Assembly: GCA_951213105.1 (NCBI GenBank)
Contig: OX578138.1
Location: 93,070,914 to 93,134,913 of the forward strand
Reading direction: 5' to 3'
DNA from: Amaurobius ferox
Taxonomy: Eukaryota; Arthropoda; Arachnida; Araneae; Amaurobiidae
Length of the DNA stretch: 64,000 nt
Shown piece by piece: positions 44,920 to 57,421 of this stretch. A model generated the notes under the pieces. It saw only the letters and a list, made by a program, of their open reading frames with translations, did no database searches and had not been told where the DNA came from. The translations under genes and the position numbers were made by a program. Within the stretch, counting starts at the first letter, position 1, and each line of letters opens with the position of its first letter.

Positions 44920-46951
44920 AAATTAAAATTAATTAATTTAAAATAATTTTTAAATTAATTAAGAACTTAGATTAAAAATTGAAAAAAATATCTTTTGAGA
45001 ATGTAAATAAATTTTTAATAAATGCCTGATAAAATGTTCGTTCAAAAATTTCCGACAGCTTTTGAGAAAAATGTACCTGAAGAGATCTATTTAACTTGGG
45101 TCAAACAGAAAAGGACAACAGTTCCTCTTAAAATTATTTTTTTTTTCATTTTCTGTCTATAATATCCACTCATTTCTCTGTGAGAGAATTTATGCATTTG
45201 TGAGAAGCAAACACCTCTCATCTAAATGGATATACCAATTTAGTTTGGGCGTCCATTCGTTAATAAAGAGGATGTGGGTATGAATTCGATGGATTATATT
45301 TTATTTCTAACCAGCCACGCGTTCCGAGCTCCTTTACGCTGTAAGAATTTTAAAGAAAGGTGAATGCCAGAGACAAAGGGATAAAAGAGATGCGTTTATA
45401 AAAGAGATGGATTAAGGCAGTGCCATTAAGGATGCATGTTTCAATGCCCTTTGCATTACACTAAGATGCATCGTTTTGTTAAAAAATGTGGTTATAGCTG
45501 GTGAATACTAAAGAAATTGAACAATAAAGGTAGAAAACATGTTAGCATGTTATATTTATTTTATAGATTTTCTTGCGTAAGTAATCAGCCTCTAAAAAAT
45601 CTTCAAATAAGTAAAATGATACGCCAAGCTTAGAAAAATAATTTTAAATGCAGAAGTGAACCTTGCCCCACCCCTGCATCAAAATATACTTCAAAAATTA
45701 GCAAAATATTTAACAAAAATTATTTAATAATATTTAAAAATATATTTAAAAAATTAATTACATTATTATTATTAGTTATATTTAAAAAATATTCATTTAG
45801 AAAATAGAAGGCTGTGATTAAATTAACTGGACTGCGTCTCAACTCAATATTTTTTATACCAGAATCCTTTTTAGGCAGCTTGAATTTTTTAATTATTTTT
45901 ATTTATTATTTATTTATTTATTTGTTTTTTCAAATTTTACCATAAAAATATTTAAAAATTATGTATCGCAGTTCAAAATGATCACAATTAAAGCATGCTG
46001 TCCATCTCTTTAAATGACTTTAAAATATATTTCTTTTGATAGAAAGTTTGATAATATACACTACACACCCTGGGAGGAGAACTTGCCTCTCTAGAGGGTA
46101 TTATAAAGTCAGGAACACAAAATCTGTATTGATACTACTTTCCATTTCAATTATTGAAACTATTAAATATCGCGTGTCATAAATAACTTCTTTTATGCAT
46201 GATTATGTCTGATATTGTCCTAAGCTGCCATGTTAGTAAAATGAATAGTTTCGAATACATTTCTAGGTTTTTGATTGAATTTTAAAATGTCTAATTAGTT
46301 CTAGGTTTTTCTTTAACAAAGCAGAAAATTAAGTTTCGTGAATATACATTAATATTTGTGGTAGCTATCGCGTGCATAAAAAATATACCACAGATAGACA
46401 GACGGACATCACGCCAAATATGGACGAAACCGTTTTCAGGGTACTTTCCAAATCATATATTGGCCTTAAAATCGAACATTTTTGTGAAAATTCAAAATAC
46501 ATTTTTTTTATTTTATTACTTTCCTAATACTAACGCAGGAGAACGTAAAAAGAATGTAATATCACATTGCCACACTTTTATTATGGTGCATAGTTGACAT
46601 TTCGGGATACTTGATTCCTCAGGTTGATTATTCTACCTATGTACAAATCAGATGGTTCAATTAAATACAGGAATAAACACAATTTTATTTAATTTTCAAC
46701 TACAAATTAACAGTATTTTAATCAATTTACAATATTTACCAAATAAACAATATAGAAACCTGCCGCATTAACCCTGCCTGACTAACCCTGTAGAAAGTGC
46801 TAAACAGGGGGATCAACAGCGCCCTCTGGCATCTCTTTCATAAAAAAAATATTCAAATATATATTATGAATACAGGTATGGCATATGTAAATCAATACAA
46901 TTTGCACTCTAAACTATTCAAACAATTTATATAAATAGAATAAAATTATGA
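44920..46951. repeat. AT-rich DNA with family G fragment at about 45160-45440
   Basis: No gene was seen. ATTTAGTTTGGGCGTCCATT, then GAGGATGTGGGTATGAATTC, then CCAGCCACGCGTTC matches family G copy G2. The region 45650-46000 is simple AT-rich sequence. At 46358-46597 a short frame follows a CAGATAGACAGACGGACATC stretch like those in family C. Confidence 0.45.
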
Positions 46952-47414
46952 ATAAACAATTAATCATGCATAAAAAATTGATTAATCATGCATAAAATTT
47001 TGATTATTAAACACTTTCCAATGGATGATATTACTTATATTCCAGTCTCCAGAGCGAAATTATTAGCGTTAAAAAATTCAGCAATTCTTATACAACTCAT
47101 CTTACAATCGCTTGTTTTGTTTCCCTTTTACATACGTTAAAATTAGGCTTCGATGTAAAAACAATCTAAATTTAGACATTATTTAAAATCCAAAATATTG
47201 TAATTACATTGGCACATATATCAGATACACAGATAATATGGCAAATAAAGCGGTTTTAGGACGGATGCAACACTAAATGTGAATATAACATAACGGTCCT
47301 TAAAAATCGCGATTTTCACTAAGAGAAAACAAAAAATGGATGTCATATTTTATTTTTCAATGAGTCACGCGATATTTTCATATAATATGGGTGCAGTTAT
47401 TATTTCAATTTGTA

Positions 47415-49067
47415 TTAACACTTTTCAACATAGTTGAAAACTGTTTGGGACTTTGTTCATTTATTCTGTCTGTATGCATCACTGTTTGTCTGTCTGTTCG
47501 CACGATAACTGCCTTAAAAACGACTTTATCAAAATGCAATTTTAGTATGTTGTTCAGACGGTTTGTGGAACATATGGAAATGTAAATGAATAATATCACC
47601 CAAGTCGATTTGGATATTGTACCCCGGTTAAAAAAGTGAAATACAGTGAACCGTATGAGACCTAATTTTTCAAACATTTTTTAAGCGAAGTTAAAATTCA
47701 CAAATTGCTTTGAAAATTTTAGGAAATATTCAAATTATCCCATAAAATATATAAGAAAATTGGAGCAAAATATGTCCAATAGTTTTTTAAATAAAAATTA
47801 AAATAATTAAACCCATATTATTGGAAGAAATCACCTGATCCACTTCAAAATAAACAAGAAAGATCAATCATGCTTAAAGCATCATGCTTAAAGCATGCTT
47901 AAAGCATTAAAAAAGTCGAAAATGCAATACATTCCTCGGTAATATTTTAAAACTTATCACGATACTACATTGATTTATTATATTTGAAAACTTAAACCTT
48001 CATTGAAAAAAATGAACTTCATTCAAAAGACGGCATTGAAATAAAAATTGCGAGGTTTAAATATCTCTAAAATGCAATACATTCCACGGTAATATTTTTA
48101 AATCTATCATAATACTACGATAATTTATTATATTTGAAAACTTCATCGAAAACAACTGAAATTAATTCAAATGACGTCATAGAAAAAATAACACGCCTGG
48201 ATCTCTCTATAAAAGCAGGATTTCATTCATAACTTTCTCCATTTCATTCATCACAATACTATAATAATGTATTTTATTTAAAAATTAAGACCATGGAGCT
48301 ACAATTCATAAACTTTATGCTTAAAACTTCATCGAAAAATATCGTCCTTCTGTTTATAAAATCAATTAATATTTCATTCATATCAGCCATGCAGACTCCA
48401 TGGACTGAATTATTTTGCGTTAAAGAAATACAGTAATTCTAATACAACTCATTCTACATATTTTGCTGTTTACATTTTACATAGGTGTAAAATAGGCTTA
48501 ATTGTAGAAATAATCAAATTTGAATGAGAATTTAAACTCAAATATATTGTCATTGTGTTGTTTTAGTATGTAGATGCACAGAATTTAAGCAGAAATAAAG
48601 TAGTTTTAGGATGGATACAACACTCAATATGAATTAAAAAGAACTTTAAAAAATCACGAATTTGAAACAAGATGGATGCCATATCTCATTTTGAAGTGGG
48701 TCATGTGATCATTTCATATCATGGTAACGTGATCGTTTCATATAAGATGTGTAATTATTATTTTAATTTTTATTTAAAAAACTACTGAATATATTTAGCT
48801 GAATTTTTTTTTATATATTTTATGGAACAATTTGACTATTACCTAAAATTTTCGAAGCAATTTGTGAATTTTAAATCCGCTTAAAAATGTTAGAAAAATT
48901 AGGTCCCATAGGGCTCAATGTATTTCATTTTTTCAACCCGGGTTCAATCCAAAACTAATTGAGTGATATTATTCATTTATATTCCCATAGGACCTACAGA
49001 CCGTCTGAACAACATACTAAAATTTCATTTTGATTAAGTCATTTTTACGGCAGTTATCGTGCTAACG

Positions 49068-49101
<34 letters not shown>

Positions 49102-49727
49102 ATGAACAAAGTCATAAACACTTTTCAACTTTGTTGTAAAGTGTTAAAAAATGGCATCCATCATTTTTTCCCAATGTAAAAATCGTGATTTGTAAAGTTC
49201 TCTTAAATTTATTTTTAGTGCTGCGTCCATTCTAAAACCGCTTTATTTTTGCCTACTTTTGGGTCATCTATATTCTATGCCAACGCAATTACAATATTGT
49301 TTAGTTTAAATGATCATCAATATTTGATTATTTCTTCAACGAAGCCTAATTTTAATGTATTCAGGATGTAAACAAATCAAGCTGTAAGATGAGTTGAATA
49401 AGAATTGCTAAATTTTTTAACGCAAACTTATTCAGCTCTGGAGCTGAACTTAGCTGATATGAACGAAATATGCTTTTATTTTACATAGAGAAGCAGTCGA
49501 TTTTATGGCATTGCCTTTTTCGATGAAGTTTTAAGCATGGAGTTAGAAAGTATTTTTACCTCCATGGTTTTAAGTTTCGAAGTAAAATAAATTATTATAG
49601 TACAGTGATGATTTGAAAAATATCACCGCTGTATGTATTATACTTTAGAGATGTTTAAATAAAATTTTAATGCAGTTGGAAAGTGTTTCATAATCAATGT
49701 TTTTTGCATGATTGATCTTTCTTGTTT
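47415..49727 (-). mobile_element. Family C element (middle), inserted in the outer copy and itself split
   Basis: The 3' palindrome is at 47415 (AACACTTTTCAACATAGTTG). The first part runs to about 47852 (CACTTCAAAATA) and the second part starts at about 49150 (AATGGCATCCATC) and ends at 49727 with the complement of AACAAGAAAGATCAATCATG. In the intact reversed copy at 54591 these blocks are adjacent (CACTTCAAAATGATATATGG). So one reversed element was interrupted by a forward one. Confidence 0.8.
47853..49146 (+). mobile_element. Family C element (inner), full length copy C4
   Basis: The copy is complete, from AACAAGAAAGATCAATCATG to AACACTTTTCAACTTTGTTG, then TAAAGTGTT. It has a GACA tract of about eight units at 49071-49100 and a local triplication of CATGCTTAAAG at its 5' end. 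It lies inside the middle copy. It is closer to C1, C2 and C6 than the outer copies are, which fits a later insertion. Confidence 0.85.
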
Positions 49728-50080
49728 AAAAAACTACATAACGTATTTTGATGACTTTTTTTTTACACATTTACGTGATAATTTGAATATTTTCTAAAAT
49801 TTTCAAAGCAATATGGGAATTTTAACTCCGCCTAAAAATGGTTGAAACATTACGTCCCGTAGGTTTCAATGTGTTTCATTTTTTTAACCTGGATTAAATC
49901 CAAAACTTATTAGGGGATAATATTCTTTTACATTCCCATATGTTCCACAGACCGTCTGAACAACATACCAAAATTTCATTTCGATAAAGTTATTTTTACG
50001 GCACTTATCGTGCGAATGGACAGATAGACAGACAGAAGGAACAAATTCATAAACACTTTACAACTATGTTGAAAAGTGTT

Positions 50081-51418
50081 AAAAACAGTCAATAAAAAAT
50101 TAGTGACAAGTCTATAAATTATCATTTTTTTAACTCTGAAGGTTATATAAATTGAATGAGACGTTTAAAAAATTTAGCACAACTAGAGCACAAGCTTTAG
50201 ATTAGAGCACAAATTAGAGAACAAGCTTTATTTTTATCATTCCTTAGAGGGGTAGTACTCTGTTCAACAATCCTGAATAATTTACATATGTTTATCAGAA
50301 TTCTTAAATTAAAATGTGTATAATTGTCTTTCAAAATCCTATTCAATCGAGTCACACACCGATTTTTATTTGACCTATTTCCTGAATTTAAAAAATGTAT
50401 TTTCTGATGCTAAAGAAGCTTATTCTATATATCTGACGTTATTTTCCAATCATTACCGACTGAAAAAAAAGACTATAAATAATAGTGCAAAAATTCAGTC
50501 TTAAATTGGGATCCTTTGCGATCAAGTTATTCCACTAATGACATATTCAGACAACTGTAAAAGCTGCACGTATGTCTTCTGATGATCACACAGGTTACTG
50601 CTTGTCTGTGGGATAATTTTTTAATTTTTGACAATTATTTTAAACTGGTGAGACAATAATTGGTTTTGGCTCTGTGATTAAAATGGCGGGACCCTCCCCC
50701 CTTACGCAAAAGAATGGGGTATGGGGGGTATCTTATTACTTTCCTCTTAACTGTTCAATTAAAGGACCAGCTTTTCTGTAATTAAAAGTATAAATTTTAA
50801 TTGGTTGCAAATAATAGGTATGAAGGAATTTAAAATTTCCCAATTATCTGTCAGCTAAATCAATCTTAAAAAAATCATGAATTATACACTTCAGTAGTTA
50901 AGTCTAATGTTTATTTTTTCAAAGTAAAATTGGAAAATTTAATTTTTTTAAATTACAATTTATAATTATTTCAAACGTTATGACGAGCCAAAAGCTAATA
51001 GATTTACAACGGAGGTATGATCGAGACTATTTCTTCATGATCAATCAAACATTTTCAAACAAGAGAAACTGTATAAAACATTTATCGTACTACTTATATT
51101 GAAGTGGAAGCTTCAAAAATAAAGATCTCATTGGTCCAAATCACACCTCGACATTCTAATAGTCTCCTTTAAACCGCAAGATTGTTTCCTCCTGCGTCCA
51201 AAAATTTTTTTAGTAAGTTCTGTAGCTCCGTGTATCCCTAGGATACTAGAAAATACATTAGAGGGTGCTAAGATGACTGGTTTTTCCCTAATCTGCAAAA
51301 ATGGTTGCCTTGTACACTAATTAAATGTTCCGATGACTGGCCAAGTAACGTTCTGTACAACATTGTCCCTTTTATACTCACAGGACATGTGTTATATGTT
51401 AAGGTCCCCAAACTAGAA
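50081..51418. other. Anonymous AT-rich DNA
   Basis: No gene, RNA or recognisable repeat can be supported. A GGGACCCTCCCCCCTTACGC patch near 50690 has no frame of note. Confidence 0.5.
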
Positions 51419-52215
51419 AAATCTGATGTGGGCAACACATGACTTTCCTTATATAATGCAATGAATTTACTACTTTTACAGTAAAAAATAGCTTATTCTT
51501 ATAGTAGATACTTATATTCTTTCCAAGATATAGGATTTTCGTCAATTAGACGTCATTTTCATTGATTTAGTGTCATTTATTTCCATTTGGCGGATTTTCG
51601 TTAATTTGGCAACATTTAAAAAGCCCTCAAGTTGGCGACATTCTACCAAATTCGTCGCCCAAATCTCACCAAGCGTTATGAGGAGAAATAAGTAATTTAT
51701 ATAGCAGATAAATGACTATTGGCGTTCAAATACAAACGTATTTCTCAAAGTATCTTTTCTCATGATTGGAACCAGCTAGATTCACGAAAGTAATGTCACC
51801 AAATTTGTCGTATGGTATTACATATAAAAAGTGAACATGTTTCTCAATAGGAAATATTTTTTAATGTATGGGAATTTTTGATAAATGTATTTGAAAAATG
51901 TGCAATATCTCGAGAACGGTTCATGCTAGAGCTCTAAAGTTCATGTCAATCGTTTTCTAAGGAAAAATTACATAAGAAATGTCTATTTGCGTAGCTTTAC
52001 TAAATCTTTTAATTTGTTGATGATTTTTTCAAAATTTCACTCGAAAATTTAGGGGGGTTCTGAATATTCGATTGCGTATAACAACAATAGACTTCCAGTA
52101 TTCATGGATTGTAATTTTTGAACCAAATTTCATTCGAATCGGTCCATTCATTCGTCACTTATCGTCTCCAAAGTCTCACTGGCACACACACATACTCACA
52201 TACTTTCTCACACAG

Positions 52216-52246
<31 letters not shown>

Positions 52247-52374
52247 TCATCTCAAAAACGTCTGATTCGTATTGAAGGATGCTTGAAACGTGCTCTCCCG
52301 TCTATAACTCGAATTCGAATTTTCGACCCCGTCACAATACTTTCCTTATACATTATATGGGTATAAGGAAAGTA
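51419..52374 (+). mobile_element. Family A element, copy A5 (near full length)
   Basis: It opens with ATCTGATGTGGGCAACACAT, then ACTTTCCTTATATAATG. It closes with TACTTTCCTTATACATTATA and its complement at 52340-52374. A CA tract lies at 52181-52240 and the core is TCACTTATCGTCTCC. The frames at 52072-52366 translate the CA tract (Thr-His repeats) and are not genes. Confidence 0.8.
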
Positions 52375-52744
52375 ATAGCGTTTCATTTGTAGACAGAAGA
52401 ATATTATAGAAACTAATAGAAACCGAGAAATTATGTCCTGCCACGCAGCCGATTAAAGGCAAATCTTACACAGCAGGTGGCTACCTCAGTCATATTCTTA
52501 GACATATAACCCAGTTTTATGAGACCGAAGATTTGTGTGACTGAAATTGTTAATCTCCACAGAGCCACTTCAAATTATGGCATAGAATTCAATTTGAAGT
52601 TTTTTATGTTCTGTGCATTCTTCTATTTCCATACCACTTGTGAGGTTGATGCTCTCACATGAAGTCCTCTTTACTTATATGCATAGCATCCACTTTTAGT
52701 TATTTTATAGGTTGGTGAGAATAAACCTTTACGATGACTGAAAA
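52375..52744. other. Anonymous DNA
   Basis: Nothing recognisable lies between element A5 and the Tc1-like element. Confidence 0.5.
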
Positions 52745-52746
52745 TA

Positions 52747-54232
52747 CAAAAGTCCAAAGGTTAAGCATAGTTGCTGTTTATCCAAAATTTCAGAAATCTG
52801 CATCAGAATGGAAGGAAACGCGGTATGTGGGTGTAATAAGGTTATAGAAGTAGAAAATAATGCAAAACAAGGATAATAACGACTTATTCTGCGAAAAGGG
52901 TTCAAAGGAAAAGAGTGACAATACGAGTGTCAAACTAAATGAAACAGAATGATTAAAATTATGTGATGCTGCAGTTTAATACGGCGTGCGGGAACCTCGG
53001 GTAGCCACGCATGCTGCACAACGATTTCACATACTTCCGATGAGGGTTTGGATGAGTTGTTTGCTCAAAGAGTTCCAAACCTCAAGGAGAGCAGTTTTTG
53101 ATCCCGGAACTGAACTTAGAGGTGAGCAGCGGAGGGCTGCAGGATGTCTCTTGAGCATATCCCAAACATGATGTATTCAGATCAGAAGAGTTTGTAGGCC
53201 ACTGCATGTCCCGGATATCTTCAGTTTGAAGGGAGTCGTCGACCAAGACCGCACTGTGAGGAGGCGCGGCATCATACATGAATATGAAATCAGAAACCAA
53301 CAGCACATCGAAACAATCGAAAGGTAGGCTCAAAGACTTCGTCTCTGCATCTTTGATCGGTAAACGACTCCGTGTCCAAGATGAGGAGCTCTGTCCGGCC
53401 GTCCATCATGATGTCTGTCCAGACCTTAATTCCCCCAAATGTAAAACGAAGTCTTTCCGGGATGTTTCCGGAGTGAAAATGCATGCCACGTTCTCTCCAG
53501 ATAGTGTTGTACGACGAGAATCAGTTTGCAAGCTAAAACTGGACTAGTCACTAAACATGACATTGCCGCACTGTTGTCCACTCATCCGCCGATGTCAAAA
53601 ACTCCACTCTAAACGCGACTGGCATAGAGATCAACGTGTCTGAGTCTCCTGTAAACAGATTGTCTCGAAACAGTGGCTCCTGTGGCGGCTGTCAGGGCTG
53701 AACCCAGTTGTCTGGCGGAGGGGCTCCTCTGACGTTGTGCAGTTATCAACAAATATCGGTCATGCCGAGGGGTGGTTACCCTTGGCCGACCTGGTACTGG
53801 TCGTCGGGTAACATCTCCAGGGGTTTGGTACCTCTGCCACAGTCTGGGGATCACACACTGAGACACATCCAGAATTCAAGACGCTTCGGTTTTGGATCGA
53901 CGGGATGCCAACATTTCAATAATTCGACCCTTCAAAAACATGTCCAGTTGGCGTCTTTGTGACATCTTTCCTCCTTTTTTATTATTAACAACTCTCCTTA
54001 TCACAATTGCGGAATTCTATCTCAACCGGTCATGTCGCTCGAGGCCGTTTTATTCTCGTTCCGACGTGCGCCGGTGTTTTGCGCAAGTTGACGTCGACTT
54101 AAATGTTTTGCATATGCACAAGGACTTACCTTCGTACCACGATTCTCCACAACTGATTGTGAACCATTCTATCCATATTAACTCCGAATTTTTCGCATTT
54201 TACCAATTATGCTTAACTTTTGGACATAAGTG
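52747..54232 (-). mobile_element. Tc1-like DNA transposon
   Basis: The inverted ends hold GTCCAAAGGTTAAGCATAGT (52752) and the complement of GTCCAAAAGTTAAGCATAAT (54206-54225). TA borders are placed at 52745-52746 and 54233-54234. Length is about 1.49 kb, usual for Tc1-type elements. It carries one minus-strand transposase pseudogene. The outermost bases of the ends differ between the two sides, so the exact borders are approximate. Confidence 0.75.
52980..53965 (-). pseudogene. Tc1-like transposase, broken
   Basis: The likely start is ATG at 53965. The N-terminal helix-turn-helix region holds MSQCVIPRLWQRYQTPGD, then RRPVPGRPRVTT and TVSRQSVYRRLRHVDLYASR. The catalytic region holds FGGIKVWTDIMMDGRTELLI, then FIFMYDAAPPHSAVLVDD (second catalytic Asp) and MQWPTNSSDLN. 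Directly after this a base is lost, so the DLNPIEHVWD motif with the third acidic residue reads out of frame. Original length would be about 330 residues, normal for Tc1. Several frameshifts are present, so it is inactive. Confidence 0.85.
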
Positions 54233-54590
54233 TATGAGGTCAATTAATCAATAAACTGAACTAAAATATTTTCGGTTCACTGGATGTTGGCGGCGGATTT
54301 AATTTGGCGTTTTATTATACAAATTCTTGGTGTCAAACAAACAAATTTATCCTTTATTTAGTTCAGTATGAGAATTTCAACGCGATGGTATTTTATCAGC
54401 TAGCCTAATTAATAACAACTGTGTATTTAGATTATGCGTAATTCATGATGCAATTAAATATAATTAATACATAAGATCATTCAGTTTGGAATTGGAAATA
54501 TTATAGTGTAATAAAATTTCTGTATTTTGCTGAGTTTCGACACCGGGTACCAAAATTCTCCAACAGGCTGATCACCAACTCAAAGCATTT

Positions 54591-55886
54591 TTAACACTTT
54601 ACAACAAAGTTGAAAAGTGTTTATGACTTTGTTCATTCTGTCTGTCTGCCTGTCTGTCCGTTAGCACGATAACTGCCGTAAAAATGACTTAATCAAAATT
54701 AAATTTTAGTATGTTGTTCAGACGGTCTGTAGGATATAAATGAATAATATCACCCAATTAGTTTTGGATTGAACCCGGGTCGAAAAAATGAAATACATTG
54801 AGTCCTATGGGACCTAATTTTTCAAACATTTTTTAAGCGGATTTAAAATTCACAAATTGCTTCGAAAATTTTAGGTAATATTCAAATTGTTCCATAAAAT
54901 TTATAAAAAAAATTCAGCGAAATATATTCAGTAGCTTTTTAAATAAAAATTAAAATAATAATTACACCTCTTATATGAAACGATCACGTGACCATGATAT
55001 GAAACGATCACATAACCCACTTCAAAATGATATATGGCATACATCTTGTTTCAAAATCGTGCTTTTTTAAGTTCTTTTTAATTCATATTGAGTGTTGTAT
55101 CCGTCCTAAAACTACTTTATTTTTACTTAAATTCTGTGCATCTACCTACTGAAACAACGCAATGACAATATATTTGAGTTTAAATGCTCATCTAAATTTG
55201 ATTATTTCTACAACTAAGCCTATTTTTCACCTATGTAAAATGTAAACAGCAAAATATATAGAATGAGTTGTATTAGAATTCCTGTATTTTTTTAACACAA
55301 AATAATTTAGTCCATGGAGTCTGCATGGTTGATATGAATGAAATATTAATTGATTTCATAAAGAGAAGGACGATTTTTTTCGATGAAGTTTCAAGCATAG
55401 AGTTTAATTTTTTGTAGCTCCAAGGTCTTAAACAAAATGTTTAAATAAAATAAATTATTATAGTATTGTGATGAATGAAATGAATGGGAGAAAGTTATGA
55501 ATGAAATCCTGTTTTTATAAAGAGATCCAGGCGTGTTATTTTTTCTATGACGTCATTTGAATTAATTTCAGTTGTTTTGAAGAAGTTTTCAAATATAATA
55601 AATTATCGTAGTATTATGATAATTCTAAAACTATTACCGAGGAATGTATAACATTTTAGAGATGTTTAAATCAGGCAATTTATATTTCAATGCCGTCATT
55701 TGAATGAAGTTCATTTTTTTCGATGAAGGTTTAAGTTTTCAAATATTATAAATTAATGCAGTATTGTGATAAGTTTCAAAATATTACCGAGGAATGTATT
55801 GCATTTTAGACTTGTTTAAATAAAATTGCATTGAAGTTGGAAAGTGTTTCATAATCAATGCTTTAAGCATGATTGATCTTTCTTGT
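54591..55886 (-). mobile_element. Family C element, copy C6 (full length, reversed)
   Basis: It starts with AACACTTTACAACAAAGTTG, then AAAAGTGTT, then TCTGTCTG repeats at 54639-54660 and CGATAACTGCCGTAAAAATG. It ends with AAGCATGATTGATCTTTCTT, then GTT. No internal insertion is present, so it serves as the reference for the nested copies at 46952-50080. Confidence 0.85.
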
Positions 55887-56675
55887 TCATCCTTTAAAAG
55901 GTACGTGACTCGCAGTATAGGAAGCACGGTTTTAAAAAAAACCCAGAAAGAGCAATTTTAACATCAATTTTGTATTTGATCAGATTACTCATATTTTTAT
56001 TCTTACCATTGTCCATCACGTGCCATGAATAATTTATTAAAGATTTTGCGATCCGAATGTTATCTTAAGCGATTCATCATATTACTCATTAAAGTTAATT
56101 TGGTCACGAAATACTATAATTAGCCGGATAATACTTAACTGAAACAACGCCTAAAACGAACGGGGAAATATATCTTAGATTGAACACTGATCTTATTTGA
56201 CATTTCATGAAATTCGAGTGCTCTGCATTTAATCAAAGCATCTGCTTTCTGTAATTCACTTTTATGGCTCAAATTACCGTCGGTTCTTCAAAGGAAAGTA
56301 GTGAATGAAAATTTTGTGATTAAATAGTGAGAGCTTTTAAAATGCTCCATCAAATTACAAAGAGTGCACAATAATATATCGATACTATATGAATATCGCT
56401 CCTCCTGGTATCGATACTGTATCGTATCAATATTATCAATATTATGACAGGGAGATTAGGTAATTACTTTTTTTTTATCTTGCGTTTTGTAATTTTAAAG
56501 TCAGAATATACATACGTAGATAAAATGGGAGACTAATTTATGTTTTTTTTATTTTTATCAAACTATATGAACTTATAAAAGTTAATTATAACACAGTTCA
56601 AGAACATAATGTATATACAACGATTAGATTTATGAAACTGGAAAAGACTCTTTGCATAGCACTTTTACTACTTTT
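55887..56675. other. Anonymous AT-rich DNA
   Basis: No gene was seen. A cluster of TATCGATAC and ATATCGAT words lies near 56376-56430. Confidence 0.45.
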
Positions 56676-57421
56676 TACTTTCTTTGCGATACATGGTAAT
56701 GTATAGCGAAAGTATTGGAATCATGCTGAAAATCGCAACTCGAGTTTTCGACGGATCTACACGTTTCGAGACCTCTAGAATAAAGAAAACACTATTTTTA
56801 ATGTGACTTCTGTGTGTCCATTCTCTGTGTGTATGAATGTATGTGTCCATTCTTACTAAAAAACTAATAGACCGAATTTCATAAAAATTGGTAAATCACT
56901 TGGGTGAGATCCTGGTGCTGATTAGTTTTTTAGGTAGGAATCGTAAAAACAGAACCCGCCTTTTTTTGCGAAATGGTCAGTAAAAATTTCATGTATACAC
57001 TCTAGATAAAATACTAATTGACCAAATTTCACAAAATTTGGTAGATATTTTCTTATAGGATTCTCTGGTGTTGATTAGATTTTGGTACGATTCGGAAAAG
57101 AACAACCTGCCTTTTTTTTTTTTTGCAAAATGACCCACAAAAATCTAAATTAAAAAACTACGTATGCTCAAATATATTCATTAAATGCTTGTTTTATACG
57201 TAATTTTTGTAACGAAGAAAATAATAAGGCCAATCCCATTACACTAGGACTAGACGTTCTCGAGTTATTTTCGTTTTTTCTTGTTTTCTCTACTCCACCT
57301 TTGAAAATGAGTCCAGTTACCAAATGAGAACGAAAATTAAATAAGAAGTGAATTAAATTTAATTATAAAACATGTATATAAGTCTGCAGAGAAAGTCATG
57401 TGCTGCCCACATCAGATTTTT
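56676..57421 (-). mobile_element. Family B element, copy B1 (full length)
   Basis: The terminal palindrome TACTTTCTTTGCGATACATG and its near-complement lie at 56676-56714. Then come GAAAATCGCAACTCGAGTTT, TCGACGGATCTACACGTTTC and a short GTGT/TGTGTGT tract near 56810-56842. The 5' end is GCAGAGAAAGTCATGTGCTG, then CCCACATCAGATTTTT, which matches family A exactly over the last stretch. The interior differs from family A. Length is about 746 bp with no protein. Confidence 0.75.

Larger units (their letters stand above)
46952..50080 (+). mobile_element. Family C element (outer), split by a nested insert
   Basis: The 5' half is at 46952-47414, ending in TTATTATTTCAATTTGTA. The 3' half resumes at about 49728 with TTTAAAAAACTACATAACG and ends in the palindrome AACACTTTACAACTATGTTG at 50050-50080. 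In undisturbed copies these two blocks are continuous (TTATTTAAAAAACTACTGAA). The halves are the most diverged of the family here, as expected for the oldest of the three nested elements. Confidence 0.8.

Noticed and set aside
53708..54254. Plus-strand frames of 84 and 120 codons
   Set aside because: They are shadows of the minus-strand Tc1-like transposase and its flank.
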